Positions 33,951 to 41,296 of a stretch of 64,000 nucleotides of DNA are shown here, piece after piece. The translations under genes and the position numbers were made by a program. A model generated the notes under the pieces. That model was not told the origin of the DNA. It did not search any database and worked only from the letters and a program-made list of their open reading frames with translations. The stretch spans positions 105,177 to 169,176 of the forward strand of contig CAKSQL010000002.1 in assembly GCA_934486735.1 (NCBI GenBank). The letters run 5' to 3'. Numbering within the stretch: the stretch's first letter is position 1; each line of letters starts with the position of its first letter. The stretch comes from an uncultured Clostridia bacterium. GTDB lineage: Bacteria > Bacillota > Clostridia > UBA1381.

Positions 33951-35366
33951 TCATAAGCCCAATACATTTATAAGCAATATCCATGCCAAGCCGTAATAGG
34001 TTATAACGGCGACAAGGTCGTTGATTGTGGTAATCAGCGGACCGGATGCAACCGCCGGGTCGATTTTCAGCTTTTTGAAAATAAGCGGCACAACAGTTCC
34101 GATAATGCTTGACAAAATTATCGATACCAACAGTGCAATACCAACGCAGAGCGAGACCGAAAAGGCAAAGAATGCAGTTTGCTTTTTCAATAAAACAAGG
34201 TATGCGCCGATTGATATAAAGGATAATACTCCCAGCATGATGCCATGTAACAGTCCTATGCGCGATTCTTTGACAATCAAGTGAAGCTTTTCTTTTCCGG
34301 ATATTTTCTCGTCCATCAATACTCGGATTGTTACGGCAAGCGATTGCGTTCCGACGTTGCCTGCCATGTCCAAAATAAGTGATTGAAAGCTGACAATTAA
34401 TGTCAGATGTGCAACGACATTTTCAAATATCCCAACAACTCCGGACACTATCAAGCCCAGCCCGAGCAGGATTATAAGCCAGGGAAAACGCTTTTTTATG
34501 CTTTTTTTAAGCGGCTCATTCAAATCTTCCTCAGCCGACAGACCGGCAAGCTTGGCGTAGTCGTCACCCATTTCGTCGTCAACAAGCTCGGCAACGGTCT
34601 GAGAGGTCAGAACACCTCTCAATTTGTTTTCGGAGTTCAAAACAGGAATGGAGTCCTCGGAATAATCCTTTAAACGCTCGATACAGTCCTCTATCTGTTC
34701 GTTGGCGTAAACGTAGGGGTATGATGTCATGGTGATGCTTTCAAGACTTGTGTCGGCGCGTGCGATAATCAAATCTTTCAAATCTATTGCACCGACAAGG
34801 GTTTCATCCTCATCCACAACATAGAGCGTGAGTATGTTGTCGTTATCTCCGGCTTGCTCAATCAGAGAATGCATTGCATCGCGCACATTGCTCCCTGCGC
34901 GGATAGAGATATAATTTGTTGTCATTTTACTTCCGATTTCATCTTCATCAAAAGAGCTTATGAGTCTGATTTCTCTTTGCACATCATCGTCAAGCAGTTC
35001 AAGCAGATTATCTCTTTCGGACTTTGGCAGCCGATGCAGATAGTCCGCAGCCAAAGACGTTTCAAGATGCGAAAGAACTTCAACTCTTTTGCGGATACTA
35101 AGCTCGTCTATATAGTCGTTTGCCTGCCCGGAATATTCAAAAACATCCGCCAGTTCCTCGGCACTCAAAATGATATAAAGCTTGTTTCTCTCGTCTCTGT
35201 TCAGCAGCTCCAACGCTCCTGCGACATCATTTTCGTGATAATCGAGGAGTTGCTCATGAGTGATTTTCGGGGTGAAGTTGCTGCGGATAATTTGCACGAT
35301 TTCGATTCTGTGATCGGGGTGCATTGCGGAAATATTTTTTTCGTTCAAAATGTTTTTTTCATTCAT
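33951..35366 (-). CDS. mgtE: Magnesium transporter MgtE
   Basis: Mg2+-gated magnesium channel. The 471-aa product has the cytosolic N domain (about 10-130: LHRLPKSERDNLLELLDDDVQ), two CBS domains (about 135-260: TLYVVDEDETLVGAIDLKDL and SIPVLNSENKLRGVLTSQTV), the plug helix (about 265-285) and five membrane helices with MAGNVGTQSLAVTIR and the pore-region Asp in TTINDLVAVITYY. Length is typical. Ribosome site AAGGAGG. The transcript has a long leader (see 35367-35690). Confidence 0.95.
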   Translation of the reverse strand: MNEKNILNEKNISAMHPDHRIEIVQIIRSNFTPKITHEQLLDYHENDVAGALELLNRDERNKLYIILSAEELADVFEYSGQANDYIDELSIRKRVEVLSHLETSLAADYLHRLPKSERDNLLELLDDDVQREIRLISSFDEDEIGSKMTTNYISIRAGSNVRDAMHSLIEQAGDNDNILTLYVVDEDETLVGAIDLKDLIIARADTSLESITMTSYPYVYANEQIEDCIERLKDYSEDSIPVLNSENKLRGVLTSQTVAELVDDEMGDDYAKLAGLSAEEDLNEPLKKSIKKRFPWLIILLGLGLIVSGVVGIFENVVAHLTLIVSFQSLILDMAGNVGTQSLAVTIRVLMDEKISGKEKLHLIVKESRIGLLHGIMLGVLSFISIGAYLVLLKKQTAFFAFSVSLCVGIALLVSIILSSIIGTVVPLIFKKLKIDPAVASGPLITTINDLVAVITYYGLAWILLINVLGL

Positions 35367-35690
35367 TGCCCTTTGCCTCCTTTATATATCCGATATTTGC
35401 GGGCGGCAGGGCAGACATGGAATGAATTAATGCTGTTCAAGGCAGATTTTGCCCGGACATGCAAAAAAAGAGCACAAAAAAACCATTGCTGCCTGCAAAT
35501 CGCGTATCGGATAGCTGAAAAATGCAGTTTGGGAAACAAACAATGGCGTTCATATTTATAAGCGGAATAAGAGACGGTCAGAATTTTTGCAAGCGCTGCC
35601 GAAGAAATTCCGACAATATATGAATACCATGCCTGTACTTCGACTACTGCTGCCGTCCATATTCTCACCTCGCATTTCAAATTTTTCATA
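35367..35690 (-). other. Long untranslated leader of mgtE
   Basis: A consensus promoter at 35697-35725 predicts a 5 prime leader of about 320 nt. I looked for the M-box signature and did not find it: AGGTGAG occurs near the 5 prime end, but the GCTGCTGCCC and GACGCCAATGGG blocks are absent. A T run with GCAGGCAGC just before it (about 35470-35495) could be part of an expression platform. A reading frame of about 108 codons crosses the leader but lacks a ribosome site and looks non-biological. Confidence 0.45.
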
Positions 35691-35696
35691 ATATAT

Positions 35697-35725
35697 ATTA
35701 TATCATTTTTGCCGCCGGATGTCAA
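35697..35725 (-). promoter_or_regulatory. Consensus sigma-A promoter for mgtE
   Basis: On the minus strand TTGACA (35725-35720), a 17-nt spacer and TATAAT (35702-35697). The next coding start on this strand is mgtE, 330 nt away. Confidence 0.85.
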
Positions 35726-35751
35726 GTTTTTTACGGATAAAAGGTCGTTAA

Positions 35752-35920
35752 AAAGGGGCTGTAAAAATGTTCCGAAACGTTAAAAGCGAACCCGGCGGCG
35801 TAGTTGCGTATTCCGTTGGGTTCGCTTTGAGTGCAGCAAAAAGGCATACAAATTACGAATCTCGCACCCGATATTCAAATAATACATGCCCTTTTGCATT
35901 CCGGACTTTTTTACTGTCCC
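35752..35920. mobile_element. MITE-like element, family A, copy 2 (about 169 bp)
   Basis: Related to 1934-2155 over the terminal repeats and the inner GCGAACCC hairpin. Left arm 35752-35774 and right arm 35900-35920 are inverted repeats. The inner 11-bp stem AAAGCGAACCC / GGGTTCGCTTT is perfect here. TTAA flanks both sides (35748-35751 and 35921-35924). The right flank TTA is the stop codon of the alcohol dehydrogenase. No protein is encoded. Confidence 0.75.
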
Positions 35921-37084
35921 TTAATAACATTCTTTCAATACTTTTAATATATCCTCGGTATCCATAGCCTTGTATCCGCCGCCGGGAATAGTTGATTTTG
36001 CGATAAGCGGCAGCATTTCCTCGATTGCACCGAGTTCGCGGAGCGTTGACGGGAGTTTGAGCATTTTTATAAATTCGCTAAGTTTGCAAATTCCTGCCTC
36101 CGCCGCATCGGTATCGCTCATTGCACTTGTGTCGATATTCCACACATTTTTTGCAAAGCGCACAAACTTGTCCAAACCGAACTTGCAGATATATCTGTAA
36201 TACGCCGGCGAAATTGCGGCGAGTCCCGCGCCATGCGCACAGTCGGTGTATGCACCGAGCTGATGCTCGATCATATGAACTTCCCAGTCCTGAGTTTTGG
36301 AAAGACCGGTGACAGTGTTCAGTCCGATTGTCGCGCACCACATGATATTGCTCCTTGCCTCGTAGTCCTGCGAGTTTTTCATTGCCTTTTCGGCGCTGTT
36401 TATAAGCGAACGCATCACACCCTCCAAAATGTAGTCGGTGGTGTTGTCATCATCACCCGAGAAATATTGTTCGCACAGATGTGACATTGTGTCGAAAATT
36501 CCGCTTGCCATTTGATATTCCGGTACGGTAAATGTGTATTCCGGATTCAAAATTGAGAATTTGGGATAGATATTCGGCGGAAAAACGCGTCCGTTTTTAA
36601 GCATTTTGTCCTCGTTTGTAATTACCGAGCCGCCGTTCATTTCCGAGCCTGTTCCTGCCATTGTGAGGATAGCGGCAACAGGAACGGTTTTGTTGTCCAC
36701 CGTCTCGCCGTCAACCCAATATTTTTGCCACGGGTCGCCGGTGCAGTATGCCGAGACCGATATTCCCTTTGCGCAGTCGATGACCGAACCGCCGCCGACA
36801 GCTAAAATCAAGTCGATGCTGTTTTCTCTCACCAGGCGCGCGCCCTCGGTCAGCTGGGAATAGGTCGGATTTGACTTTATTCCGGAAAGCTCTGTAACTT
36901 TTTTACCGCTGTTTTTCAAAATTTCAATAACCTTGTCGTAGAGTCCGCTTTTTTTCACAGAACCCTTTCCATACATCAAAAGCACGTTTTCGCCAAAGGC
37001 ATCAAGCTCGGGCAAAAGCTTTTCAAGGGCATTTTTGCCGAAATGAATCCTTGTGGGATTGTAGTAGGTAAAATCGAATTTCAT
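35921..37084 (-). CDS. Iron-containing alcohol dehydrogenase (butanol dehydrogenase/YqhD type)
   Basis: NAD(P)H-dependent alcohol dehydrogenase of 387 aa. Visible: YYNPTRIHFGK opening, NAD-binding ILAVGGGSVIDCAKG, TMAGTGSEMNGGSVIT, and metal ligands in IFDTMSHLCEQYF and the GAYTDCAHGAGLA region, with HMIEHQLGAY carrying a His ligand. Likely reduces aldehydes during fermentation. It is a single gene; its stop codon lies in the TTAA flank of the inverted-repeat element. A long T tract (about 37121-37134) precedes it. Confidence 0.92.
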   Translation of the reverse strand: MKFDFTYYNPTRIHFGKNALEKLLPELDAFGENVLLMYGKGSVKKSGLYDKVIEILKNSGKKVTELSGIKSNPTYSQLTEGARLVRENSIDLILAVGGGSVIDCAKGISVSAYCTGDPWQKYWVDGETVDNKTVPVAAILTMAGTGSEMNGGSVITNEDKMLKNGRVFPPNIYPKFSILNPEYTFTVPEYQMASGIFDTMSHLCEQYFSGDDDNTTDYILEGVMRSLINSAEKAMKNSQDYEARSNIMWCATIGLNTVTGLSKTQDWEVHMIEHQLGAYTDCAHGAGLAAISPAYYRYICKFGLDKFVRFAKNVWNIDTSAMSDTDAAEAGICKLSEFIKMLKLPSTLRELGAIEEMLPLIAKSTIPGGGYKAMDTEDILKVLKECY

Positions 37085-37185
37085 AGTAAAATCATTCCTT
37101 TCCGTTGTTTTGACTTTTGTTTTTTTTTTTTTTGATATAGTATGTGCGGCAAAATCATATTTTATTTAAATAATCGCTGCAAATA

Positions 37186-37623
37186 TCATATCATGTAATC
37201 GTTGGAATAGCGTTCAACCTCGTGGTCGAGGATATCCTGCAGCGTGATATTGTCGAGATAGTTGCTTATAAGGTCATTGAGACCCTGCCACACAAACAAT
37301 GTCGGACAATAGCTGCTGCGCTCGCATAAATTCGGGTCGTTATCGAGACAGGCAATCGGTGCCAAGCTGCCCTCGGTCAGACGAAGAATCATGCCGAGAG
37401 TATATTTGTCGGGAGACTGCGCCAAGCGATATCCGCCCTGAAACCCGCGGTTGGTCTGAAGAATATCTGCTCGGTTTAAAACCGGAACAATCTGCTCCAG
37501 ATACTTTTTTGAGATTCCCTGGCGCTCGGCAATGTCTTTAAGAGCGGTGTAGCCGTTTGAGCCATGCTCCGCAAGATCCAAAAGCATGCGGATTGCGTAT
37601 CGTCCCTTGGTTGAAATTTTCAT
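37186..37623 (-). CDS. Rrf2-family transcriptional regulator (IscR/CymR-like)
   Basis: The 145-aa product starts at ATG 37623 (GAGGTG upstream) with MKISTKGRYAIRMLLDLAEH, the Rrf2 signature. The winged helix includes LKDIAERQGISKKYLEQIV and the wing RGFQGGYRLA. Three cysteines near residues 93-108 (CLDNDPNLCERSSYC) have nearly the IscR spacing, so an Fe-S cluster is possible, though CymR-type partners are not encoded nearby. It lies beside a metal-dependent regulator gene transcribed the other way. Confidence 0.9.
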   Translation of the reverse strand: MKISTKGRYAIRMLLDLAEHGSNGYTALKDIAERQGISKKYLEQIVPVLNRADILQTNRGFQGGYRLAQSPDKYTLGMILRLTEGSLAPIACLDNDPNLCERSSYCPTLFVWQGLNDLISNYLDNITLQDILDHEVERYSNDYMI

Positions 37624-37695
37624 GGGTAAACACCTCGTTTCCAACTTATATAATAACACATTTTTCACATTTTTTCAAGAAAAAAAATAATTTAC

Positions 37696-37724
37696 TTGAA
37701 AAATTCAAATAAATGTAGTATAAT
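37696..37724 (+). promoter_or_regulatory. Promoter of the DtxR-family gene
   Basis: TTGAAA (37696-37701) and TATAAT (37719-37724) with a 17-nt spacer, about 118 nt upstream of the start codon. Confidence 0.7.
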
Positions 37725-37842
37725 AAAGTAAAGTGCTTTGAAAGAATGTGAAAGTTTCTTTCTCTTATCATTCCTTGCCATATGGATAAGAGAAAACTTT
37801 AGTATAAATGTGCCGATGCAAGGCGGCGGAATGGAGATTTTT

Positions 37843-38235
37843 ATGAACATATATGAATCCGGAGAAAATTATCTGGAGACGATTTTGATGCTTTCGAAAA
37901 AAAAGGGAAGTGTGCGTTCAATAGATATAGTGAATGAATTGAATGTGACAAAGCCGAGCGTGAGTGTTGCAATGAAACAGTTTCGCGAGAACGGCTACAT
38001 AATTATGGATGAGAGCGGACACATCGCACTGACCGAAAAGGGCAGAGTTATTGCAGCAAGTGTGTACGAGCGGCATTTGGTGCTGGAGAGCATGCTTATT
38101 GCCCTCGGCGTTTCGGAGGATGTGGCAAAGGCGGACGCATGCAAGATTGAGCATGATTTGAGTGAGGAAACTTTTGCTGCGATAAAAAAGCATTATATAG
38201 AGTTTTCATCGGCGAAAGAAAAAAGCAAAGAATAA
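37843..38235 (+). CDS. DtxR/MntR-family metal-dependent regulator
   Basis: The 130-aa product starts at ATG 37843 with GGAG 6 nt upstream. Residues 5-60 form a winged helix (YLETILMLSKKKGSVRSIDIV, LNVTKPSVSVAMKQF). Residues 65-125 form the dimer and metal domain, with ERHLVLESMLIALGV and ADACKIEHDLSEET; Glu, His and Cys/Asp in these helices are the expected ligands. No SH3-like third domain, as in MntR. Mn or Fe is the probable effector, and no transporter target adjoins it. Confidence 0.88.
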   Translation: MNIYESGENYLETILMLSKKKGSVRSIDIVNELNVTKPSVSVAMKQFRENGYIIMDESGHIALTEKGRVIAASVYERHLVLESMLIALGVSEDVAKADACKIEHDLSEETFAAIKKHYIEFSSAKEKSKE

Positions 38236-38259
38236 CAATTTCTATATGGCAGATTACAA

Positions 38260-38305
38260 AAAACAGCCGAATCAATGCGAGGGTCGCATATGGTTCGGCT
38301 GTTTT
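38260..38305 (+). terminator. Terminator after the DtxR-family gene
   Basis: AAAACAGCCGAA pairs perfectly with TTCGGCTGTTTT across a 22-nt loop that has its own small TGCGA/TCGCA stem. It starts 25 nt after the stop codon. Confidence 0.85.
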
Positions 38306-38389
38306 AATTGTTTTCAAAAATCAATTTTGCGCACACACAATGACAAAATCATGTTCCCGCGCTCTCGGGCAGAGTTCCTGCCGGATTTT

Positions 38390-39325
38390 TCATTTTTGCA
38401 TATGTTCGCGGCGGTACTGCGACGGTGACATGCCGTAGACGGCTTTAAAGCTTCGCGAAAAGTATTGCAGTGACGAAAAATTCAGCTTTTGTGCAATTTC
38501 ATCGATTGAAAGAATATTAAGATCGGTTAAAAGCATAGGAGCAAGGTCGAGCCGCGACTGCATATATTTTTGCTTGAAGGTCAGACCGAAGTCTTTTTCT
38601 GTAATTCGATTAAGCTGTCTTACCGATACGCCAAGCTTGTGGGCTGCAATCTCGGGCGACATTTCGCGCCAATAGCCTCTGAAAATATTATCAAGAATAC
38701 CCAGGCGTGAATAGTTCAAATCGGTGTGGGTGTTGAGATATCCCACATTTTTCGGCAGAGGCTGAATGTTCTGAGCGGTCAGAAGCAGGACATGCATAAG
38801 AGTGAGCCAATAAAAAGAGATGTGCACCTCGTATCCAGCGCGGCTGCCGGTCGTTTGTTGAAGCGATTTAAGCAGCGCCGTTGCGTTATACTTGTCCTTG
38901 CCGAAATATATTTTATGTTTTACTATAATATCAAGAATATTATCAAAATTTTCATACAAATTATAATTTTCGGCGTTGCTTACAGAGGAATCACACGGTG
39001 AAATTTCAAGAAGCAGCGTGTATTCCTCGGTCGGATTTTCCTCGGTCGAAATTTGAGAATGAAGCATTTGCGGACCGGTGATAAAAAAAGAACCGGGAGC
39101 AATATTGTACTCCTTGCCCTCGACTGTCAAGATGCCGCTGCCGGACGGGCAGTAATGAATCTCAAAAAAGGGGTGCGCGTGCTTGGCAACAATAAAAGGC
39201 TGTGGGCGGGAATAAGAAAATCTTTCCAATTTAAGAATATATCGGCTTGTTGAAAAGGTAAGTCTCGGACATCTTATCCACACGTCCGGATACACCAACG
39301 AATCAAATCTGTTGTCTAAATTCAC
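38390..39325 (-). CDS. AraC-family regulator, divergent from the surface-protein locus
   Basis: About 311 aa. The N-terminal cupin has HAHPFFEIHYCPSGSG and APGSFFITGPQMLHS. The C-terminal DNA-binding part has MSPEIAAHKLGVSVRQLNRI and LSIDEIAQKLNFSSLQYFSRSFK ending YGMSPSQYR. GTG 39325, 6 nt after AAGAGGTGA, is preferred over GTG 39334, which overlaps that site. It faces the 39533 gene across 207 bp, so it is the prime candidate for control of the five surface genes. Its ligand, probably a sugar, is unknown. Confidence 0.87.
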   Translation of the reverse strand: MNLDNRFDSLVYPDVWIRCPRLTFSTSRYILKLERFSYSRPQPFIVAKHAHPFFEIHYCPSGSGILTVEGKEYNIAPGSFFITGPQMLHSQISTEENPTEEYTLLLEISPCDSSVSNAENYNLYENFDNILDIIVKHKIYFGKDKYNATALLKSLQQTTGSRAGYEVHISFYWLTLMHVLLLTAQNIQPLPKNVGYLNTHTDLNYSRLGILDNIFRGYWREMSPEIAAHKLGVSVRQLNRITEKDFGLTFKQKYMQSRLDLAPMLLTDLNILSIDEIAQKLNFSSLQYFSRSFKAVYGMSPSQYRREHMQK

Positions 39326-39412
39326 TTCGATCACCTCTTATCTATATTATATATATCCTGCGTATGAAAGTCAAGGTCTATTGTGAAAAAATATAATAAT
39401 TTTTGCACTGAT

Positions 39413-39439
39413 AGGACATCTTTATCACAAAGATGTCCT
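39413..39439 (+). terminator. Stem-loop with T run upstream of the surface-protein locus
   Basis: AGGACATCTTT and AAAGATGTCCT are perfect arms, followed by GTTTTTG on the plus strand. No plus-strand gene precedes it, so it would act on a leader transcript as an attenuator-like element. TATAAT at 39392-39397 could start such a transcript, but no -35 box fits. Confidence 0.55.
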
Positions 39440-39532
39440 GTTTTTGTATTTACAAAAGATAAAACTAATGTTAAAATATAATTAATTGAGACATCAATAA
39501 GCGATTTCAAAAAAAGAAAGGAATGGTTATTT

Positions 39533-41281
39533 GTGAAGAAAAAAATGCTGCTTGCGGCGCTGCTTGCCGCCGGTTTTTCGACTCAATGCTATGCTGCCGG
39601 CGAGTATATGACAATCTCCTACCCGAATGACGACAGTGTGCTTGTAATAAGCGGAAATTCGGGCAAACAGGAAAATCTGTCAATCAGAGTGCTGGCTCTC
39701 GGCGAGGACGGAGAGGACTTTGTCAGCGACGGAAGCTTAAAGCTTGACATAACTGCGGAGGACATAAAGGACAATCCGGGCATGCTTGATTATTTCAACG
39801 TAACGCAGAGCGATGCGGCGGGGAACTATACTTTCAAGTATAAAACGGAGGGCATATCCGGCTTTTATCTTTTCACTGTAACCGACAGTGAGGGACGGCA
39901 GGAAACAAAGGCATACGAATACTACAGCCCGAGTTTTGCAAAGGAAAAAATAGAACTTTTGAATACATATATCAAGGCTAAGGATATCGAAAATATTTCA
40001 GCGTTTTTGAAAAGATACACCGAGCCGCTGGCGGCGGACAACGAGTATTTCGAAAAGCTGAAAGCGGCGGATAAGCTTTCCGGCGTGACGGAGCTTATGG
40101 CAGAGGGCGGCGAGGTAAAAGATAAAGCAGACCTTAAAGCGAGAGTGCGGATTGCATCGGTGATTGAAACGATGAAGAGTCTTAATCTGCCGGAGCAGAA
40201 CGCGGATTTGATAAGCATGCTGACACATTTTTCGGAGTTCGGATTTGCGGATGATAAGTTATTTACCGATACGCTCCAAAAGACGGCTGCGGAGGATGTA
40301 AAGAACAATATATTAAAGGACATCGCGGCGCTTACAGCGGCGAACGACGCCGAATTTAAAGAAAAAGCTGACAGCGCGATTCTACTCGGGGCTGTGAACT
40401 ACAGCACATGGGGGAAAATCATGTCGGTACTGGATGAAAACTCCGATTTGTTTAAAAATGGCGCAGGATTTAAGGCACTGTCCGACAACAAAAAAGCAAG
40501 TGCCGCCAAGGTGATTGCGGAGAATGTATCAAAGGCTGCATATACAAAGCTTGACGATTTGGACGAGGATTTGAAAAAAGCGGTCGACGCACAGAAGAAT
40601 AGCACACAAGGCGGCGGAGGCGGAGGTGGTTCATCGTCCTCGGGCGGCGGCAGCTCAAAGGGTTCCGTCAGCAGCTCGATAAGTGCAATCGGAAAGGTGA
40701 CAGAGCCTGCAAAGGACGACAAAAAGACCGATACAAAAAAGAGTTTTGGCGATTTAACAGCCGCCGAATGGGCAAGAGAGGCTGTTGAAGCATTAGCGGA
40801 AAAGGGCGTTGTGAGCGGAAAATCCGAAAACGAATTTGCTCCGAATGACCCTGTTACCAGGGAAGAATTTTTGGCGATTGCAATGCGTGCATTCGGACTT
40901 ATGGATGAAAATGCGGTATGTGAATTTTCGGATGTATCGAAGGATTCATGGTATTATAAAACGGTTGCCTCAGCATATAAGCGCGGCATAACAAGCGGAG
41001 TGAGCGAGAGCGTGTTCGGCGCAGGAGCAAAAATCACGCGCCAGGATATGTGCACAATCGCATGCAAAGCAGCGGACGCGGCAGGTATAAACATAGGCAG
41101 CGAGTCGGCTTTGAACTTTGCGGACAATGACACGATTGCGGAATACGCAAAAGAAAGCGTTGGACGCATGAGCGGCTCGGGAATCGTAAAGGGCATGGAC
41201 GAAAACCGTTTCGAGCCTTTGGAAAATGCAACAAGAGCCGCTGCGGCAAGAATAATATACGAGCTTTTAAAGCTTATATAA
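39533..41281 (+). CDS. Secreted SLH-domain protein (582 aa), first gene of the surface locus
   Basis: Starts at GTG 39533 after GAAAGGA. Signal peptide (1-21, ending QCYAAG). Residues about 24-140 form a beta domain that resembles the N terminus of the 50117 gene (LVISGNSGKQENLSIRVLAL there, LLSGRAAEDENVTLRCAYL in the other). About 140-350 is helical. A Gly/Ser linker (about 360-385) leads to three SLH domains (about 405-582), e.g. ALAEKGVVSGKSENEFAPND and AYKRGITSGVSESVF. SLH domains bind secondary cell-wall polymers, so the protein should sit at the cell surface. The role of the N-terminal half is unknown. Confidence 0.85.
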   Translation: MKKKMLLAALLAAGFSTQCYAAGEYMTISYPNDDSVLVISGNSGKQENLSIRVLALGEDGEDFVSDGSLKLDITAEDIKDNPGMLDYFNVTQSDAAGNYTFKYKTEGISGFYLFTVTDSEGRQETKAYEYYSPSFAKEKIELLNTYIKAKDIENISAFLKRYTEPLAADNEYFEKLKAADKLSGVTELMAEGGEVKDKADLKARVRIASVIETMKSLNLPEQNADLISMLTHFSEFGFADDKLFTDTLQKTAAEDVKNNILKDIAALTAANDAEFKEKADSAILLGAVNYSTWGKIMSVLDENSDLFKNGAGFKALSDNKKASAAKVIAENVSKAAYTKLDDLDEDLKKAVDAQKNSTQGGGGGGGSSSSGGGSSKGSVSSSISAIGKVTEPAKDDKKTDTKKSFGDLTAAEWAREAVEALAEKGVVSGKSENEFAPNDPVTREEFLAIAMRAFGLMDENAVCEFSDVSKDSWYYKTVASAYKRGITSGVSESVFGAGAKITRQDMCTIACKAADAAGINIGSESALNFADNDTIAEYAKESVGRMSGSGIVKGMDENRFEPLENATRAAAARIIYELLKLI

Positions 41282-41296
41282 GAAAGGGGCCGGACA

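Noticed and set aside
35367..35690. M-box riboswitch in front of mgtE
   Set aside because: Only a weak AGGTGAG match; the GCTGCTGCCC and GACGCCAATGGG core blocks are missing as far as I can see. Left as an open question in the findings.
35363..35725. Possible 108-120 aa protein in the mgtE leader
   Set aside because: No ribosome site, start codon directly after the -10 box, and no recognisable composition or domain. Treated as untranslated leader.
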